Below, in pieces: positions 1 through 12,035 of a stretch of 64,000 nucleotides of DNA (its first letter is position 1; each line of letters begins with the position of its first letter). Origin of the DNA: Elephas maximus indicus (taxonomy: Eukaryota; Chordata; Mammalia; Proboscidea; Elephantidae); NCBI RefSeq assembly GCF_024166365.1, contig NC_064820.1:135304001-135368000 (forward strand), given 5' to 3'. Position numbers and translations under genes: made by a program. Below the pieces are notes generated by a model, which was not told the DNA's origin, made no database searches, and saw only the letters and a program-made list of their open reading frames with translations.

Positions 1-219
1 TGCTGACAGAACGTTAGAGCTTCAAAGGTGAAAATAATCAAGGTAGCTCACTCAAGCAACCTATTTAGGCATATCAAAACAAAACAAAGCAAGAAGTTAG
101 GATACAGTAAGCAAACATAACATAAACTAATACAATAACTTGTAGATGGCTCGGAGACAACAGTCAATATGAAATTACATAGAGAAGTAGACCATGATCA
201 CTTCAACCAGCTCTCAGAA

Positions 220-1115
220 CAAAGAATCAAGGGATCTTCTGGATAAAGGAATTACCTGATGCAGAATACAAAATATTAATATACAGAACCCTTCAAGACA
301 TCAGGAATGACAGCAGGCAATATGCAGAATAAGCCAAGGAACACACAGATAAAGCAGTTGAAGAAATTAAAAAGGTTATTCAGGAACATAATGAAAAATT
401 TAATAAGCTGCAAGAATCCATAGAGAGACAGCAATCAAAAATTCCGAAGATTAACAATAAAATTACAGAATTAGACAACTCAATAGAAAGTCAGAGGAGC
501 AGAATTGAGGAAGTGGAAGGCAGAATTTGTGAGACTGAAGATAAAGCACTTGCCACCAATATACTTGAAAAAAAAATCAGATAAAAGAATGTATAAAAAT
601 GAAGAAACCTTAAGAATCATGTGGGACTCTATCAAGACAAATAACCTACAAGTGATTGGAGTACCAGAACAGGGAGGGATAACAGAAAATACAGATAGAA
701 TTGTTGAAGATTTGCTGGCAGAAAACTTCCCTGATTCGTGAAAGATGAGAAGAAATGTATCCAAGATGCTCCTTGAACTCAGCATGAAGCAGATCTTAAA
801 AGAAAGTCATCAAGACATATTATAATCAAACCTGCCAAAACCAAAGATAAAGAGAATTTTAAGAGCAGTAGGGATAAACGAAAAGTCACCTACAAAGGAG
901 AGTCAATAAGAATAAGCTTGGACTACTCAGCAGAAACCATGCAGGCAAGAAGACAATGGGATGACTTATATAAAGCATTGAAGGGAAAGCAAATGCCAGC
1001 CAAGAATCATATATCCAGCAAAACTGTCTCTCAAATATGAAGGCAAAATTAGGACGTTTCCAGATAAACAGAAGTTTAGAGAATTCGTAAAAAATGAATC
1101 AAAACTATAAAAAAT
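220..1115 (+). pseudogene. L1 ORF1 (RNA-binding chaperone) remnant
   Basis: Normal L1 ORF1 encodes a trimeric RNA-binding protein with a coiled coil, an RRM and a C-terminal domain. Here 340-540 reads as heptad-rich, Lys/Glu-rich coiled-coil sequence. The longest open piece (505-741, 78 residues) contains the RRM-type stretch NLQVIGVPE followed by the ENTDRIVEDLLAENFP region typical of L1 ORF1. A stop at 739-741 and further frame breaks downstream interrupt it. The C-terminal part can still be followed in other frames to about 1115, near the fgrfPDKQKF-like segment. The true start cannot be fixed. It is non-functional. Confidence 0.8.
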
Positions 1116-1610
1116 ACTAAAGGGAGTTCTCTGGTTAGAAAATCAATAATATCAGCTATCAACCCAAGGCTAGAACACTGGACAGAGCAATCAGATGTCA
1201 ACCCAGATAGGGAAATCACAAAAGTTAATCAAGATTTAGGAAAAAAAAAAAGCTCAAAACAGGGAAACAGCAATGTCATTATGTAAAAGAAGACAACATC
1301 AAAACAATAAATAGGGACTAAGAAATGTAGTCATGATCTTTCATATGGAGAGGAAGACAAGGCAATGTAAAGAAATAAAATTTAGGTTTAAACTTAGAAA
1401 ACTATGGGTAAATATCAAGGTAACCACAAAGGAGACTAACAATCCTACTCATCAAAATAAAATACAGGAAAAAAAAATAGAAACTCAGCAGAAACAAAAC
1501 CAAATGCAATGAATAAGAGCAAAAGACAATATATAAAGATAAGCTACTCAGCACAAAAAATTAAGTGGGAAAAAGAAACCGTCAACCACACACAAAAAAA
1601 GACATCAAAA

Positions 1611-4600
1611 TGACAGCACCAAACTCATAAAAAAAACATACCTATCCATAATTACACTGAATGTAAACGGACTAAATGCACCAATAAAGAGACAGAGAGT
1701 GGCAGAATGGATAAAAAAAACACGATCCGTCTATATGCTGCCTACAAGAGACACACCTTAGACTTAGAGATGCAAACAAACTAAAACTCAAAGGATGGAA
1801 AAAAATATATCAAGTAAACAACAACCAAAAAAGAGCAGGAATGGCAGTATTAACTTCTGACAAAACAGACTTTAAAGTTAAATCCATCATAAAGGACAAG
1901 GAGGGACACTATATAATGATTAAAGGGATGATATATCAGGAGGATATAACCATATCAAATATTTATACACCCAATTACAGGGCTGCAAGATACATAAAAC
2001 AAACCCTAACAGCACTGAAAAGTGAGATAGACAACTCTACAATAATAGTGGGAGGCTTCAACACACCACTTTCAGTGAAGGACAGGACATCCAGAAAGAA
2101 GGTCAATAAAGACACAGAAGATCTAAATGCCACAATCAACCAACTTGATCTCACAGACACATACAGAACACTCCACCCAACAGCAACGAAGTAGACTTTC
2201 TTTTCTAGTGCACATGGAACATTCTCCAAAATAGACTACATATTAGGTCATAAAGCAAACCTTAGCAGAATCCAAAACATCGAAATATTACAAAGCATCT
2301 TCTCTGACCATAAGGCCATAAAAGTAGAAATCAACAACAGAAAAAGCAGGGAAAAGAAATCAAATACTTGGAAACTGAACAATACCATGATCAAAAACGA
2401 CTGGGTTATAGAAGGCACTAAGGATGGAATAAAGAAATTCATAGAATCCAATGAGAATGAAAACACTTCCTATGAGAACCTTTGGGACACAGCAAAAGCA
2501 GTGCTCAGAGGCCAACTGATATCGGTAAATGCACACACACAAAAAGAAGAAAGGGCCAAAATCAAAGAATTATCCCTACAACTTGAACAAATAGAAAGAG
2601 AGCAACAAAAGAAACTCTCAGTCACCAGAAGAAAGCAAATAACAAAAATTAGAGCAGAATTAAATGAAATAGAAAACAGAAAAACAATTGAAAGAGTTAA
2701 CAAAGCCCAAAACTGGTTCTTCGAAAAAATTAACAGATTTGATAAGCCAACTGGTCAAACTGACAAAAGAAAAACAGGAGAGGAAGCAAATAACCCGAAT
2801 ACGAAATGAGACGGGTGATATTACAACCGACTCAACTGAAATTAAAAGAATCAAATCAGATTACTATGAAAAACTATACTCAAATTTGAAAACCTAGAAG
2901 AAATGGATGAATTCCTAGAAAAACACTACCTACCTAAACCAACACAAACAGAGGTAGAACAACTAAATAGACCCATAACAAAAGAAGGGATTGAAAAGGT
3001 AATCAGAAAAACTCCCAACCAAAAAAAAAGCCCTGGCCCGGACGGCTTCACTGCAAAGTTCTACCAAACTTTCAGAGAAGAGTTAACACCACTACTACTA
3101 AAGGTATTTCAGAGCATAGAAAAAGACAGAATACCCCCAAACTCATTCTATGAAGCCACCATATCCCTGATACCAAAACCAGGTAAAGAGACGACAAAAT
3201 AAAGAGAAAATTACAGACCTATATCCCTTATGAACTTAGATGCAAAAATCCTCAACAAAATTCTAGCCAATAGAATTCAACAACATATCAAAAAAATCAT
3301 TCACCATGATCAAGTGGGATTCATACCAGGTACACAGGGATGGTTCAACATTAGAAAAACATTTAATGTAATCCACCATATAAAAAAAACAAGAACCACA
3401 TAATCTTATCAACTGATGCAGAAAAGGCATTTGACACCTATTCATGATAAAAACTCTCAGCAAAATAGAAACAGAAGAAAAATTCCTCAGCATAACAAAG
3501 AGCATTTATACAAAGCCAACAGCCAACATAATCCTAAATGGAGAGATTCTGAAACCATTTCACTTGAGAACAGCAACCAGACAAGGATGCCCTTTATCAC
3601 CACTCTTATTCAACATTGTGCTGGAAGTCCTGGCCAGAGCAATTAGGCTAGATAAAGAAATAAAGGGCATCCAGATTGGTAAGGAAGAAGTAAAAGTATC
3701 TCTATTTGCAGATGACATGATCTTATACACAGAATACCCTAAAGAATCTTCAAGAAAACTACTGAAACTAATAGAAAAGTTCAGCAGAGTATCGGGATAC
3801 AAGATAAACATACAAAAATCAGTTGGATTCCTCTACACTAACAAAAAGAACATTGAAGAGGAAATCACCAAATAATACCATTTAAAGTAGCCCCCAAGAA
3901 GATAAAGTACTTAGGAATAAATCTTACCAGGGACGTAAAAGATTTATACAAAGAAAACTACAAAACACTTCAGCAAGAAACCAAAAGAGACCTACGTAAG
4001 TGGAAAAACATACCTTGCCCATGGATCGGAAGACTGAACATTGTAAAAATGTCTATTCTACCAAAAGTGATCTATAGATTTAATGCAATTCCGATGCACG
4101 TTGCAACGATGTTTTTTAATGAGATGGAGAAACAAATCACCAATTTCATATGGAAGGGAAAGAGGCCCCAGATAAGTAAAGCATTACTGAAAAAGAACAA
4201 ACTGGGAGGCCTCGCTCTACCTGATTTTAGAACCTATTATACCACCACAGTAGTCAAAACATCCTGGTACTTGTACAACAACAGATACATAGACCAATGG
4301 AACAGAATTGAGAATCCAGACATAAATCCATCCACATATGAGCAGTTGATATTTGACAAAGGCCCAAAGTCAGTTAAATGGGGAGAAGACAGTCTCTTTA
4401 ACAAATGCTGCTGGCATAACTGGATATCCATCTGCAAAAAATGAAACAAGACCCATACCTCACACCATGCACAAAAATCAACTGAAGATGGAACAAAGAC
4501 CTAAATATAAAATCTAAAACGATAAAGATCATGGAAGAAAAAATAGGGACAACGCCAGGAGCCCTAATACATGGCATAAACAGTATACAAAATATTACTA

Positions 4601-5400
4601 ACAATGCAGAAGAGAAACCACATAACTGGGAGCTCCTAAAAATCAAACACCTATGCTCATCCAAAGACTTCACCAAAATAGTAAAAAGATTACCTACAGA
4701 CCCAGAAAAAGTTTTTAGCTGTGACATTTCTGATCAGCGCCTGATCTCTAAAATCTACATGATGCTGCAAAAACTCAGCTACAAAAAGACAAATAACCCA
4801 ATTAAAAAATGGGCAAAGGATATGAACAGGCACTCCACTAAAGAAGACATTCAGGTAGCTAACAGATACATGAGGAAATGCTCACAATTATTAGCCAGAG
4901 AGAAATGCAAACCAAAACTACAATTAGTTTCCATCTCATGCCAACAAGCTGGCATTAATCCAAAAAACACAAAATAATAAATGTTGGAGAGATTAGAACA
5001 CTTATACACTGCTGGTGAGAATGTAAAACGGTACAACCACTTTGGAAATTGATTTGGCACTTCCTTAAAAGACTAGAAATAGAACTACCATATGATCCAG
5101 CAATCCCACTCCTTGGAATATATCCTAGAGAAATAACAGCCTTTACAGGAACAGATAGATATATGCACACCCATGTTCACTGCAGCACTGTTTACAATAG
5201 CAAAAAGATGGAAGCAACCAAGATGCCCATCAACAGATGAATGGATAAATAAATTATGGTATATTCACACAATAGAATACTACACATCAATAAAGAACAA
5301 TGATGAATTCGTGAAACATTTCATAACATGAAGGATTCTGGAAGGCATTATCCTGAGTGAAATTAGTCAGTTGCAAAAGGACAAATATTGTACGAGACCA
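1611..5400 (+). pseudogene. L1 ORF2 (endonuclease / reverse transcriptase) remnant
   Basis: ORF2 normally encodes an APE-type endonuclease, a reverse transcriptase and a C-terminal Zn-knuckle region. The endonuclease part lies at about 1611-2350. In the open piece 1841-2194 the catalytic motif usually read as GDFNTPLS is GGFNTPLS, so a metal-binding Asp is lost. The RT part (about 2900-3880) has the fingers motif KSPGPDGF, the segment [13 protein letters not shown] and the catalytic FADD at 3705-3716. Stops or frameshifts occur near 2194, 2809, 3202, 3400-3444 and 3875. About 60 bases seem missing just after the AEKAFD motif near 3435. Pieces 4049-4444 and 4531-4977 are the C-terminal region, and decayed homology continues to about 5400. 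Confidence 0.92.
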
Positions 5401-5439
5401 CTATTATAAGAACTCCAGAAATAGTTTAAACAGAGAAGA

Positions 5440-6571
5440 AAATATTCTTTGATGGTTATGCAAGCAGGGAGGGAGGGAAGGAGGGAGAGGGGTTTTCACT
5501 AATTAGTAGATAAGAACTATTTTAGGTGAAGGGAAAGACAACACACAATACAGGAGAGGTCAGCACAACTGGACTAAACCAAAAGCAAAGAAGTTTCCTG
5601 AGTAAATTGAATGCTTCGAAGGGCAGCACAGCAGGGGTGGGGGTTTGGGGACCATGGTTTCAGGGGACATCTGAGTCAATTGCCATAATAAAATCTATTA
5701 AGAAAATATTCTGCATCCCACTTTGGAGAGTGACATCTGGGGTCTTAAATGCTAGGAAGCGGCCATCTAAGATACATCAATTGGTCTCAACCCACCTGGA
5801 GCAAAGGAGAATGAAGAACACCAAAGACACAAGGTAATTATGAGCCCAAAAGACAGAAAGGGGCACATAAACCAGAGGCTACATCAGCCTGAGACCAGAA
5901 GAACTAGATGGTGCCTGGCTATAACCGATGACTGCCCTGACTGGCAACACAACAGAGAACCCCTGAGGGAGCAGGAGAGCAGTGGGATGCATACCCCAGA
6001 TTCTTGTAAATAGAGCACGCTTAATGGTCCGACTGAGACTAGAAGGACCCCAGAGGTCATGGTCCCCAGACCTTCTGTTAGCCAAAGACAGGAATCATTC
6101 CCAAAGCCAACTCTTCAGATAGGGATTGGACTGGACTATGGGTTAGAAAATGATACTGGCAGAGTGAGCTCCTTGGATCAAGTAGACACATGAGACTATG
6201 CAGGCATCACCTGTCTGGAGAAGAGATGAGAGGGGAGAGGGGGGCAGAAGCCGGTGGAAAGGACATGAAAATAGACAGTGGAGGGAAGGAGTGTGCTGTC
6301 TCACTAAAAAACTACTGCTGTCAAGTCGATTCTGACTCATAGTGACCCTAGAGGACAGAGTAGAACTGCCCCATAGAGTTTCGAAGGAGCGCCTGGTGGA
6401 TTCGAACTACTGATCTTTTGGTTAGCAGCCGTAGCACTTAAGCACTAAGCCATCAGGGTTTCCCAGGAGTATATAAAAAAAATATAGCAAGGTGTATATG
6501 AATTTTTGTATGAGACACTGACTTGGTTTGTAAACTTTCACTTAAAGCACATTAAAAAAGAAAAAAAAAAC
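5440..6571 (+). other. L1 3' UTR with G-rich tract and internal SINE
   Basis: This non-coding end of the L1 begins after the last ORF2 homology. It has a run of four or more G-triplets (about 5466-5492), then text shared with the other two L1 3' ends in the window (the 'agtgacatctggggtctta' type segment near 5730-5750 against 61910-61930). It ends in an A-rich tail at about 6553-6571. An AfroSINE sits antisense at 6305-6464. The 103-residue ORF at 5526-5837 lies entirely in this non-coding part and is treated as chance. Confidence 0.8.
6305..6464 (-). mobile_element. AfroSINE inserted in the L1 3' UTR
   Basis: On the minus strand this reads with the tRNA-derived promoter head (the complement of 'gttagcagccgtagcactta' near 6421) and the tail ending in the GAGTCGGAATCGACT-like motif. 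L1 sequence resumes after 6466, so this SINE is younger than the L1. Confidence 0.9.
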
Positions 6572-6651
6572 TTAAAGTTAACAGGAAATTGAAAACAAGT
6601 TATCTCTTACCATATAAAAGTGTTTTAAGTCTCAAATATCAGAGAGCACAT

Positions 6652-6820
6652 AAAACCAAAAAACCAAACCCAGTGCCATCGAGTCGATTCGACTCATAGT
6701 GACCCCATAGGACAGAGTAGAACTGCCCCGTAGAGTTTCCAAGGAGCGCCTGACGGACTCAAACTGCCAACCCCTTGGTTAGCAGCCGTAGCACTTAACC
6801 ACTATGCCACCAGGGTTTCT
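6652..6820 (-). mobile_element. AfroSINE, full unit, minus strand
   Basis: Same structure and orientation as the copy at 6305-6464. The tail motif (complement) is at 6673-6700 and the tRNA-like head ends at the 'accagggtttct' segment near 6809-6820. It starts with an A-rich stretch at 6652-6665 on the plus strand. Confidence 0.92.
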
Positions 6821-6855
6821 GAGAACACATAAGCCATTGTTATTCCCCATGCAGA

Positions 6856-7035
6856 AGTCCCTGGGTGGCACGAATGGCTAAGCACTAGACTACTAGCTGA
6901 ATCAAATCCACCCACAGGTGCCTCAGAAGACATGCCTTGCAATTTGCTTCTGAAAGGTCACAGCCTTGAAAGTCCTGTGCCACACATGAGGTTGCCATCA
7001 GTCGGAATCAACTTGAGGGCAACTAACAACAACAA
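6856..7035 (+). mobile_element. AfroSINE, longer-body subfamily
   Basis: It begins with 'agtccctgggtggcacgaat'. The body carries the 'cttctgaaaggtcacagcct' block of the longer subfamily, and it ends in a GTCGGAATCAACTTGAGGGC-like tail plus (AAC)n at 7021-7035. It lies only 35 bases from an oppositely oriented SINE. Confidence 0.92.
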
Positions 7036-8445
7036 TCTCCCAGCATAAAGACATGTACTTCACACTGTATTTGCCATCCAGTTTTTTCCTTAGTGTAAGC
7101 ATAAATGACATCTCTCTAGTGACAAAGCAAAAAAAAAAAAAAAGTTCATTTTGGAAGTGCTGAAATTCTGATACCACTAGCTCCATATAGTAAATTATCT
7201 ACTACCTGTACACCCTGATGACCAACAAGCTAATGATACCCTGCTAAGAGCAGTTTACTTCTGATACACAGAGGGCCAGCCTTCACACAGAAAACATCTG
7301 CAAACTGATGAAAATGAAAGTAGCACTGTTGCCTTTTATGGCCTATGCTTTCTGCAAAACGTTTTGAGAGAAATAGTTCACTATTTTGGCAATCGTGATG
7401 CTAAATGGACACATATGTAGCAATGTGTGGGCATGGAATCAGAGGAAAACTTACGTTGGACACCACTACCAAACCCAAGTTAATACAATTTAGTTTTGAA
7501 TCACTTTAATAAACAATTTAAAACATTTTGATATCCTCAGCCATCATCATTTTTATTTTCTTATAAAAGTTATTTAGCGATTTTCTAGATCATCAAATAA
7601 GAACTCAGTAAAATTTATCCTTGGGTCAGATTAATTACAATGACACTTTTGGAATTATCAACTACATACTTCACTTCAGATGCATTTTTGGATTTTGAGC
7701 ATAACTCATCAACCTCATTTCCCAGTTCAGTTGTTTTGAGTTACACAGAGACAAAAACATGGCAAGGCTTTTATAGCAGGAAAAGGATTTGTTTTCGTTT
7801 TCCAACATTGTTATAATTCAGACAGCTGAAAAAATCTTTGATCTAGAAGGCTTGGGAATTCAAAGCCCCCTCAAGGCACTGTTTTTGTTTTTAGTTTTTT
7901 TTTTTTTTAATAAGGAAGAACAAAAACAGTGTTTGTAATGGAAAATTTTGGTGCCGTTAAGTACATAACAGCTTTTACCTAAGTCTAATTCATCTTGTGG
8001 ATTTAAGATTTTGGCTAAGAGTAAGTTTTAGGTGTGATATTACTTGAGATTTGCTGGTGTTATGATACTCTTGAGTGGTAGAAAAACAACTGGCATTAAT
8101 GTAGAATTAGGGTGACTAGCTACAGGAGTGATGTCAGACAAAAAGAAAAAAAAAAAAAAGGTCCACAGAACAAATAGTAAGAAGTAAAACAAAACGTATT
8201 ATAAAGTCCACAAATGGAATTTAATTCCATCCCTAGTTAGATCAGAATGCCTGGGGAGCATAAATTTAGAGAGGACTCAATATGTCAATATTCCTTCTAC
8301 TACCTACACTGTAAGTTTTATTGAGAGATAAGTTTCCATGTCTATTAATAAATGTTTCAGAGGGTGTGAAGGACTCTCTTCCTGAAGCACACTGGGCCTT
8401 TAAAGTGCTATTAAAACTATAGCCACCTTCTGCCCTGCTGTCACA
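7036..8445. other. Single-copy DNA without recognised gene
   Basis: AT-rich DNA with several A- or T-runs (7128-7143, 7896-7908, 8145-8159). No exon, RNA gene or recognisable repeat was found. ORFs here are short. Confidence 0.6.
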
Positions 8446-9313
8446 TTGTTATTAGGTGCCGTTGAGTCTGTTACGACGCACAGCCACCCTATGCTCAACG
8501 GAACGAGACACCACCTGGTCCTGCATCATCCTCACAGTTGTTGCTATGTTTGAGTCCATTGTTGCAGCCACCGTGTCAATCCACCTTGATGAGGGTCTTC
8601 CTCTTTTTCCATGACCCTCTATTTTACCAAGCATGATGTCCTTCTCCAGGGACTAGTCCCTCCTGATAACATGTCCAAAGTGCATGAGACAAAGTCTCAC
8701 CACCCTCACTTCTAAGGAGCATTCTGGCTGTACTTCTTCCAGGACAGATTTGTTTGTTCTTCTGGCAGTTCATGGTATGGTATATTCAATATTCTTTGCC
8801 AACACCACAATTCAAATATATCAGTTCTTCTTTGGTCTTCCTTATTCATTGTCCAGTTTTCTCATGCCTCTGAGGTGACTGAAAATACTGTGGCTTAGGT
8901 CAGGGGCAATTTAGTCCTCAAAGAGACATCGTTGCTTTTTAATACTTTAAAGAGGTCTTTTGCAGCATATTTGCCCAATGGAATACATTGTTTTATTTCT
9001 TGACTGCTGCTTCCATGGGCATTGATTGTGGATCCAAGTAAAATGAAATCTTTGACAACTTCAATATTTTCTCTGTTTATCATAATGCCACTTATTTGTC
9101 CACTTGTGAGGATTGTTTTATGTTGAGTGTAATCCATGCTGAAGGCTGTGGCCCTTGATCTTCATCAGTAAGTGCTTCAAGTCCTCTTCACTTTCAGCAA
9201 GCAAGGTTGTGTCATCTGCATATCGCAGGTTGTTAACGAGTCTTCCTCCAATCCTGATGCTGTGTTCTTCTTCATATAGTCCAGTTTCTTGGATTATTTG
9301 CTCAGCATATAGT
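8446..9313 (-). mobile_element. RTE/BovB-type LINE, 3' fragment (copy A)
   Basis: This 5'-truncated copy reads on the minus strand and ends in the RTE-style (AAC)n tail at 8446-8458. Open pieces show the C-terminal RTE reverse transcriptase: 8895-9137 has MINRENIEVVKDFILLGSTI, the usual 'FLGS' segment, and 8452-8634 has the GRPSSRWIDT segment near the protein end. Stops and frameshifts separate them. The same sequence occurs in copies B, C and E, and the part from 9128 overlaps copy D. Enzyme activity is lost. Confidence 0.9.
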
Positions 9314-9360
9314 CACCATCTGTCCTAGATGGTAAATATTATGCCCTATTAATTGGATAG

Positions 9361-9571
9361 AAAGGAGCTCTACTGGTACAATTGGTTAAGTGCTCTGCTG
9401 CTAACTGAAAGGTTGACAGTTGGAATCCACACAGTGGCTCTGCAGAAGAAAGACTTGGCAATATTTTCCTATTCAGATTACAGCCAAGAAAATCCTATGG
9501 GACAATTCTACTTTGTCACATGGGGTCACCCACCATGAGTTGCAATTGACTCAACGGCACCCAACAACAAC
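9361..9571 (+). mobile_element. AfroSINE, longer-body subfamily
   Basis: The tRNA-like head 'ggttaagtgctctgctgcta' is followed by the 'gcagaagaaagacttggcaa' body and an 'attgactcaacggcacccaa' tail with (CAA)n. It lies about 50 bases beyond RTE copy A. The 61-residue ORF inside (9353-9538) is not a gene. Confidence 0.9.
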
Positions 9572-9929
9572 ATTTGGATAGATACCTCAATTTGAAAATT
9601 TTGAAACTTTTTTCCCCACTCAGTTGCAATAGATTGGTCTGCTTCCTGTGCTTCTTCTAGACTCGAAGGGCTACACTGTGACAGAACGTCATGAGGCAAA
9701 GAATAGGAATTGGTCACCCTCAACCAGAGAAATTCGAGGCTTCATTTAACCCTGTCGGCCTTGAAGCATAGCTCTTTTAAAGAATTCAGAGCTTTTGAAT
9801 TGGCTCCAAATCTTGTAGAAGTTGCTCTCCCTGCCTGCAAGTCATCGTCCACCGCCACCCCCTCCCCACCTCCACAAACTCCTATCCCTGTTTCCAGCCT
9901 CTTAGCGATCCTTCGGGATGTAGTCTGTG

Positions 9930-10115
9930 GACTCCCTCAGGAAGCCCTCCCTGGAACCTTCCGCACACAGGGCTGTAACTCCTTATTTCTCGGTGTGTCT
10001 CCCTTCTCCTTCTTGGACTGGAAGCTCCTCTCAGGGTGAGGATTGGATCTTATTTCTAATCTACCCTAAAGGTTTCACACATAACTGATGTTTAGAATGA
10101 ATGACCAAAAAGAAC
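9930..10115 (+). repeat. LINE L2 3' end
   Basis: The text follows the L2 3' UTR pattern: 'aggaagccctccctgg', then 'ggactggaagctcctctcag', then an A/T-rich end with 'gaatgaatgacc'. L2 is an ancient mammalian LINE, so divergence is high. The 109-residue ORF at 9710-10039 overlaps it and is probably chance. Confidence 0.6.
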
Positions 10116-10154
10116 ATGACATTACACTATGAGGCACTTAAATTTTCTTAAGAC

Positions 10155-10210
10155 TATACCAAAAACTCATTGTCGTCAATTCTAACTTACAGCAACCCTA
10201 TAAAAAACAT
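10155..10210 (-). mobile_element. AfroSINE tail fragment
   Basis: Only the SINE 3' tail is recognisable ('ccaaaaactcattgtcgtca' followed by 'cagcaaccctataaaa'). It is a truncated, diverged copy. Confidence 0.55.
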
Positions 10211-10679
10211 TGACATTGTTAAACACTGACATTCATCTTTCAACTCTTTCTACTATATTCGAAGACTGACAGCTTTTAAAGAAAATACATTTTTCCTCTT
10301 ATTTTCTGAGTTGAGGTTTGAAGGGCATGATAGATGCAGATTAGCAAAAATGAGGTGAGTGACAAAGAGTAAGAGGAAACACATGGGATGGTGACCTTTA
10401 AGTAGCAGTGTCTGTAATGGATGGCAGCTGGCTTGTGTGAAGTGTTAACACCTTGGTTGGGAATATGGCACATTGCCAGTAGGTGGTGGAGGTGCTGAGC
10501 TGAGCATTTTAGACTTGACTTCAGAGGTGATGAGGAACCACACTCTAGGGCCTTAGGTATTGTGGAAGTCATGGAATCTACTTTGGAAACCTTTACATTT
10601 GAACCCTTGTTAGACTACTCGTGTGGCCCTCCTGGGGTTCCATGAGAAGGCTGTGGCCAATCATACCGCTCACTCACCA

Positions 10680-10800
10680 CCTGTAACTCAGCTGGGTAGC
10701 ATGATACACTACTGAGGTCAAAGTCACAGGTTTGATCTCTGTGCTTTGCTTTGTTCCTGGCTATAGAGCATGTTCCTGAACCTGGTGAACAAGGCAAGAA
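10680..10800 (+). repeat. Possible old tRNA-like SINE
   Basis: The stretch near 10684-10740 has an A-box-like 'aactcagctgggtagcatga' and a B-box-like 'ggtttgatctc' at roughly tRNA spacing. It does not fold convincingly as a tRNA by eye and its body is unlike AfroSINE. It may be an ancient tRNA-derived SINE or coincidence. Confidence 0.3.
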
Positions 10801-10955
10801 GTAGGAGATGGCTCAGCACAAACCTATCACTGCAGTGGAAAAATGTGTGAACAGGAATTAGCCCAGTGCCTCCTGACCCCAAAGTACTGCTCAATAATGT
10901 TGGCTACTTATTATTCTCTCTCATCTTCAATTTCTTATTCAACAAAATAAGGACA

Positions 10956-11390
10956 TGTTACAGGTTGAATATTGTCTCCCAAAAGATATGCTGAAGTTCT
11001 AACTCTAACTGTACATGTGAATGTGACTTTGTTTCAAAGTAGTCTTTCTTTGAAATTGCTCTCAGTTAACCAGGCCATACTGAAGTTGGGTGGGTCATAA
11101 TCCCTCTGAATCGTATCTTATAAAAGGGGAGAACAGATAGAGTCATTTACAGAGGGAAGGCAACACGTGAAGATACATCTATAAAGGAACACCAAGGATA
11201 GCTGGCAGCCACCAAAAACCAGGAGAGAGGCAGGGAACAGTTTGTCTCTCAGGACCCTCATAACAAATCAACATGGCTAATACCCTAATTTGGACTTTTA
11301 GCTTCCAAAACTCTGAGAATATAAATGTCTGTTCCTTAAAGCCACCCATGTTGTGGTATTTTGTTATGGCAGTCCGAGGAAACTAAGGCT
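10956..11390 (+). repeat. MLT1-like MaLR solo LTR
   Basis: A 435-bp long terminal repeat of the ancient mammalian MaLR group. It opens TGTTACAGGTTGAAT and closes with the 'ttgttatggcagtccgag' segment. It is flanked by a perfect 5-bp target duplication GGACA (10951-10955 and 11391-11395). The terminal CA has mutated to CT. No internal coding region is attached. Confidence 0.85.
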
Positions 11391-11488
11391 GGACACTAAA
11401 AACTATTTCAGAAAGTTATGAGAACTTAATGGCATAAAGCATGCAAAGCCTTAACTCAATATGTAGAAACCAGTACGGACTCAGTAAA

Positions 11489-11665
11489 AAAACAGTTGCG
11501 ATGGAGTCGATTCAGACTCATGGTGACCCCATATGTGTCAGAGTGGAACTGTAGCTCCACACAGTTTTTAGTGGTTGGTTTTTCAGAAGTAGAGCACCAG
11601 GCCTTTCTTCTGAGGCACCTCTGGGTAGATTTGAACCACCAACCTTTTGGTTAGCAGCTGAAATA
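11489..11665 (-). mobile_element. AfroSINE, longer-body subfamily
   Basis: On the plus strand the order is tail complement (GGAGTCGATTCAGACTCATG at about 11502), body, then the 'tttggttagcagctgaaata' head. It contains the diagnostic 'agtagagcaccaggcctttc' block of this subfamily. Confidence 0.88.
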
Positions 11666-11671
11666 CCCCAG

Positions 11672-11732
11672 AGAAAGACCAAACCACATGCCTTCAAGTT
11701 CATTCCAACTCATGGGGACCCCACAGGAGTAT
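11672..11732 (-). mobile_element. AfroSINE tail fragment next to a fuller copy
   Basis: A second complement-of-tail segment ('ccaaaccacatgccttcaag' then 'ttccaactcatggggacccc') follows the head of the previous copy. This suggests a SINE inserted into or beside an older one that was then truncated. Confidence 0.65.
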
Positions 11733-11899
11733 CTAAATGGCATAGAATATCAAAGCTGGGGACACTATTGATGTCACTGTGACTGCTGTTACAGAAATGA
11801 AGAAAGAAAATGGCTCACATTGGACAGATCAGATGTCCAAACATACTTTTAGGATACAAAACTTTTCTCTAGCAAATTATACTTTTTAAAATTATACAC

Positions 11900-12035
11900 T
11901 GAATATTGAATAGGGTAACAAAACATTCACCATTTCAACCATTTTCATGATACGGTTCAGTGACATTAAATATGCTCATCTCTTTCAGCCATCACCATGA
12001 GCTATTGCTGAATTTTTCCATCACTCTCAACAGAA
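11900..12035 (-). repeat. Old L1M-type 3' UTR fragment
   Basis: The segment with 'acggttcagtgacattaaat' followed by 'cagccatcaccatgagc' is the complement of the 3' end common to ancient L1M subfamilies. It is short and diverged. Confidence 0.5.

Larger units (their letters stand above)
1..6571 (+). mobile_element. Near full-length, inactive LINE-1 (L1)
   Basis: A nearly complete L1 runs from the window edge to an A-rich tail near 6571. Its order is ORF1 remains (about 220-1115), ORF2 remains (about 1611-5400) and a long 3' UTR with a G-rich purine tract (5466-5492). Its 3' UTR resembles those of the copies at 55533-56150 and 61400-62541, for example in the 'agaactagatggtgcctggc' type segment near 5899. 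A SINE is inserted antisense at 6305-6464. Both ORFs are broken by stops and frameshifts, so it cannot retrotranspose. The 5' end, promoter and left target-site duplication lie outside the window or are not recognisable. Confidence 0.93.

Noticed and set aside
9710..10039. 109-residue ORF as a protein gene
   Set aside because: Its second half overlaps an L2 3' end and the Pro/Ser-rich part follows CT-rich low-complexity DNA.
10956..11390. Intact endogenous retrovirus
   Set aside because: Only solo LTRs of the MaLR kind occur. No gag, pol or env sequence accompanies any of the four LTRs.
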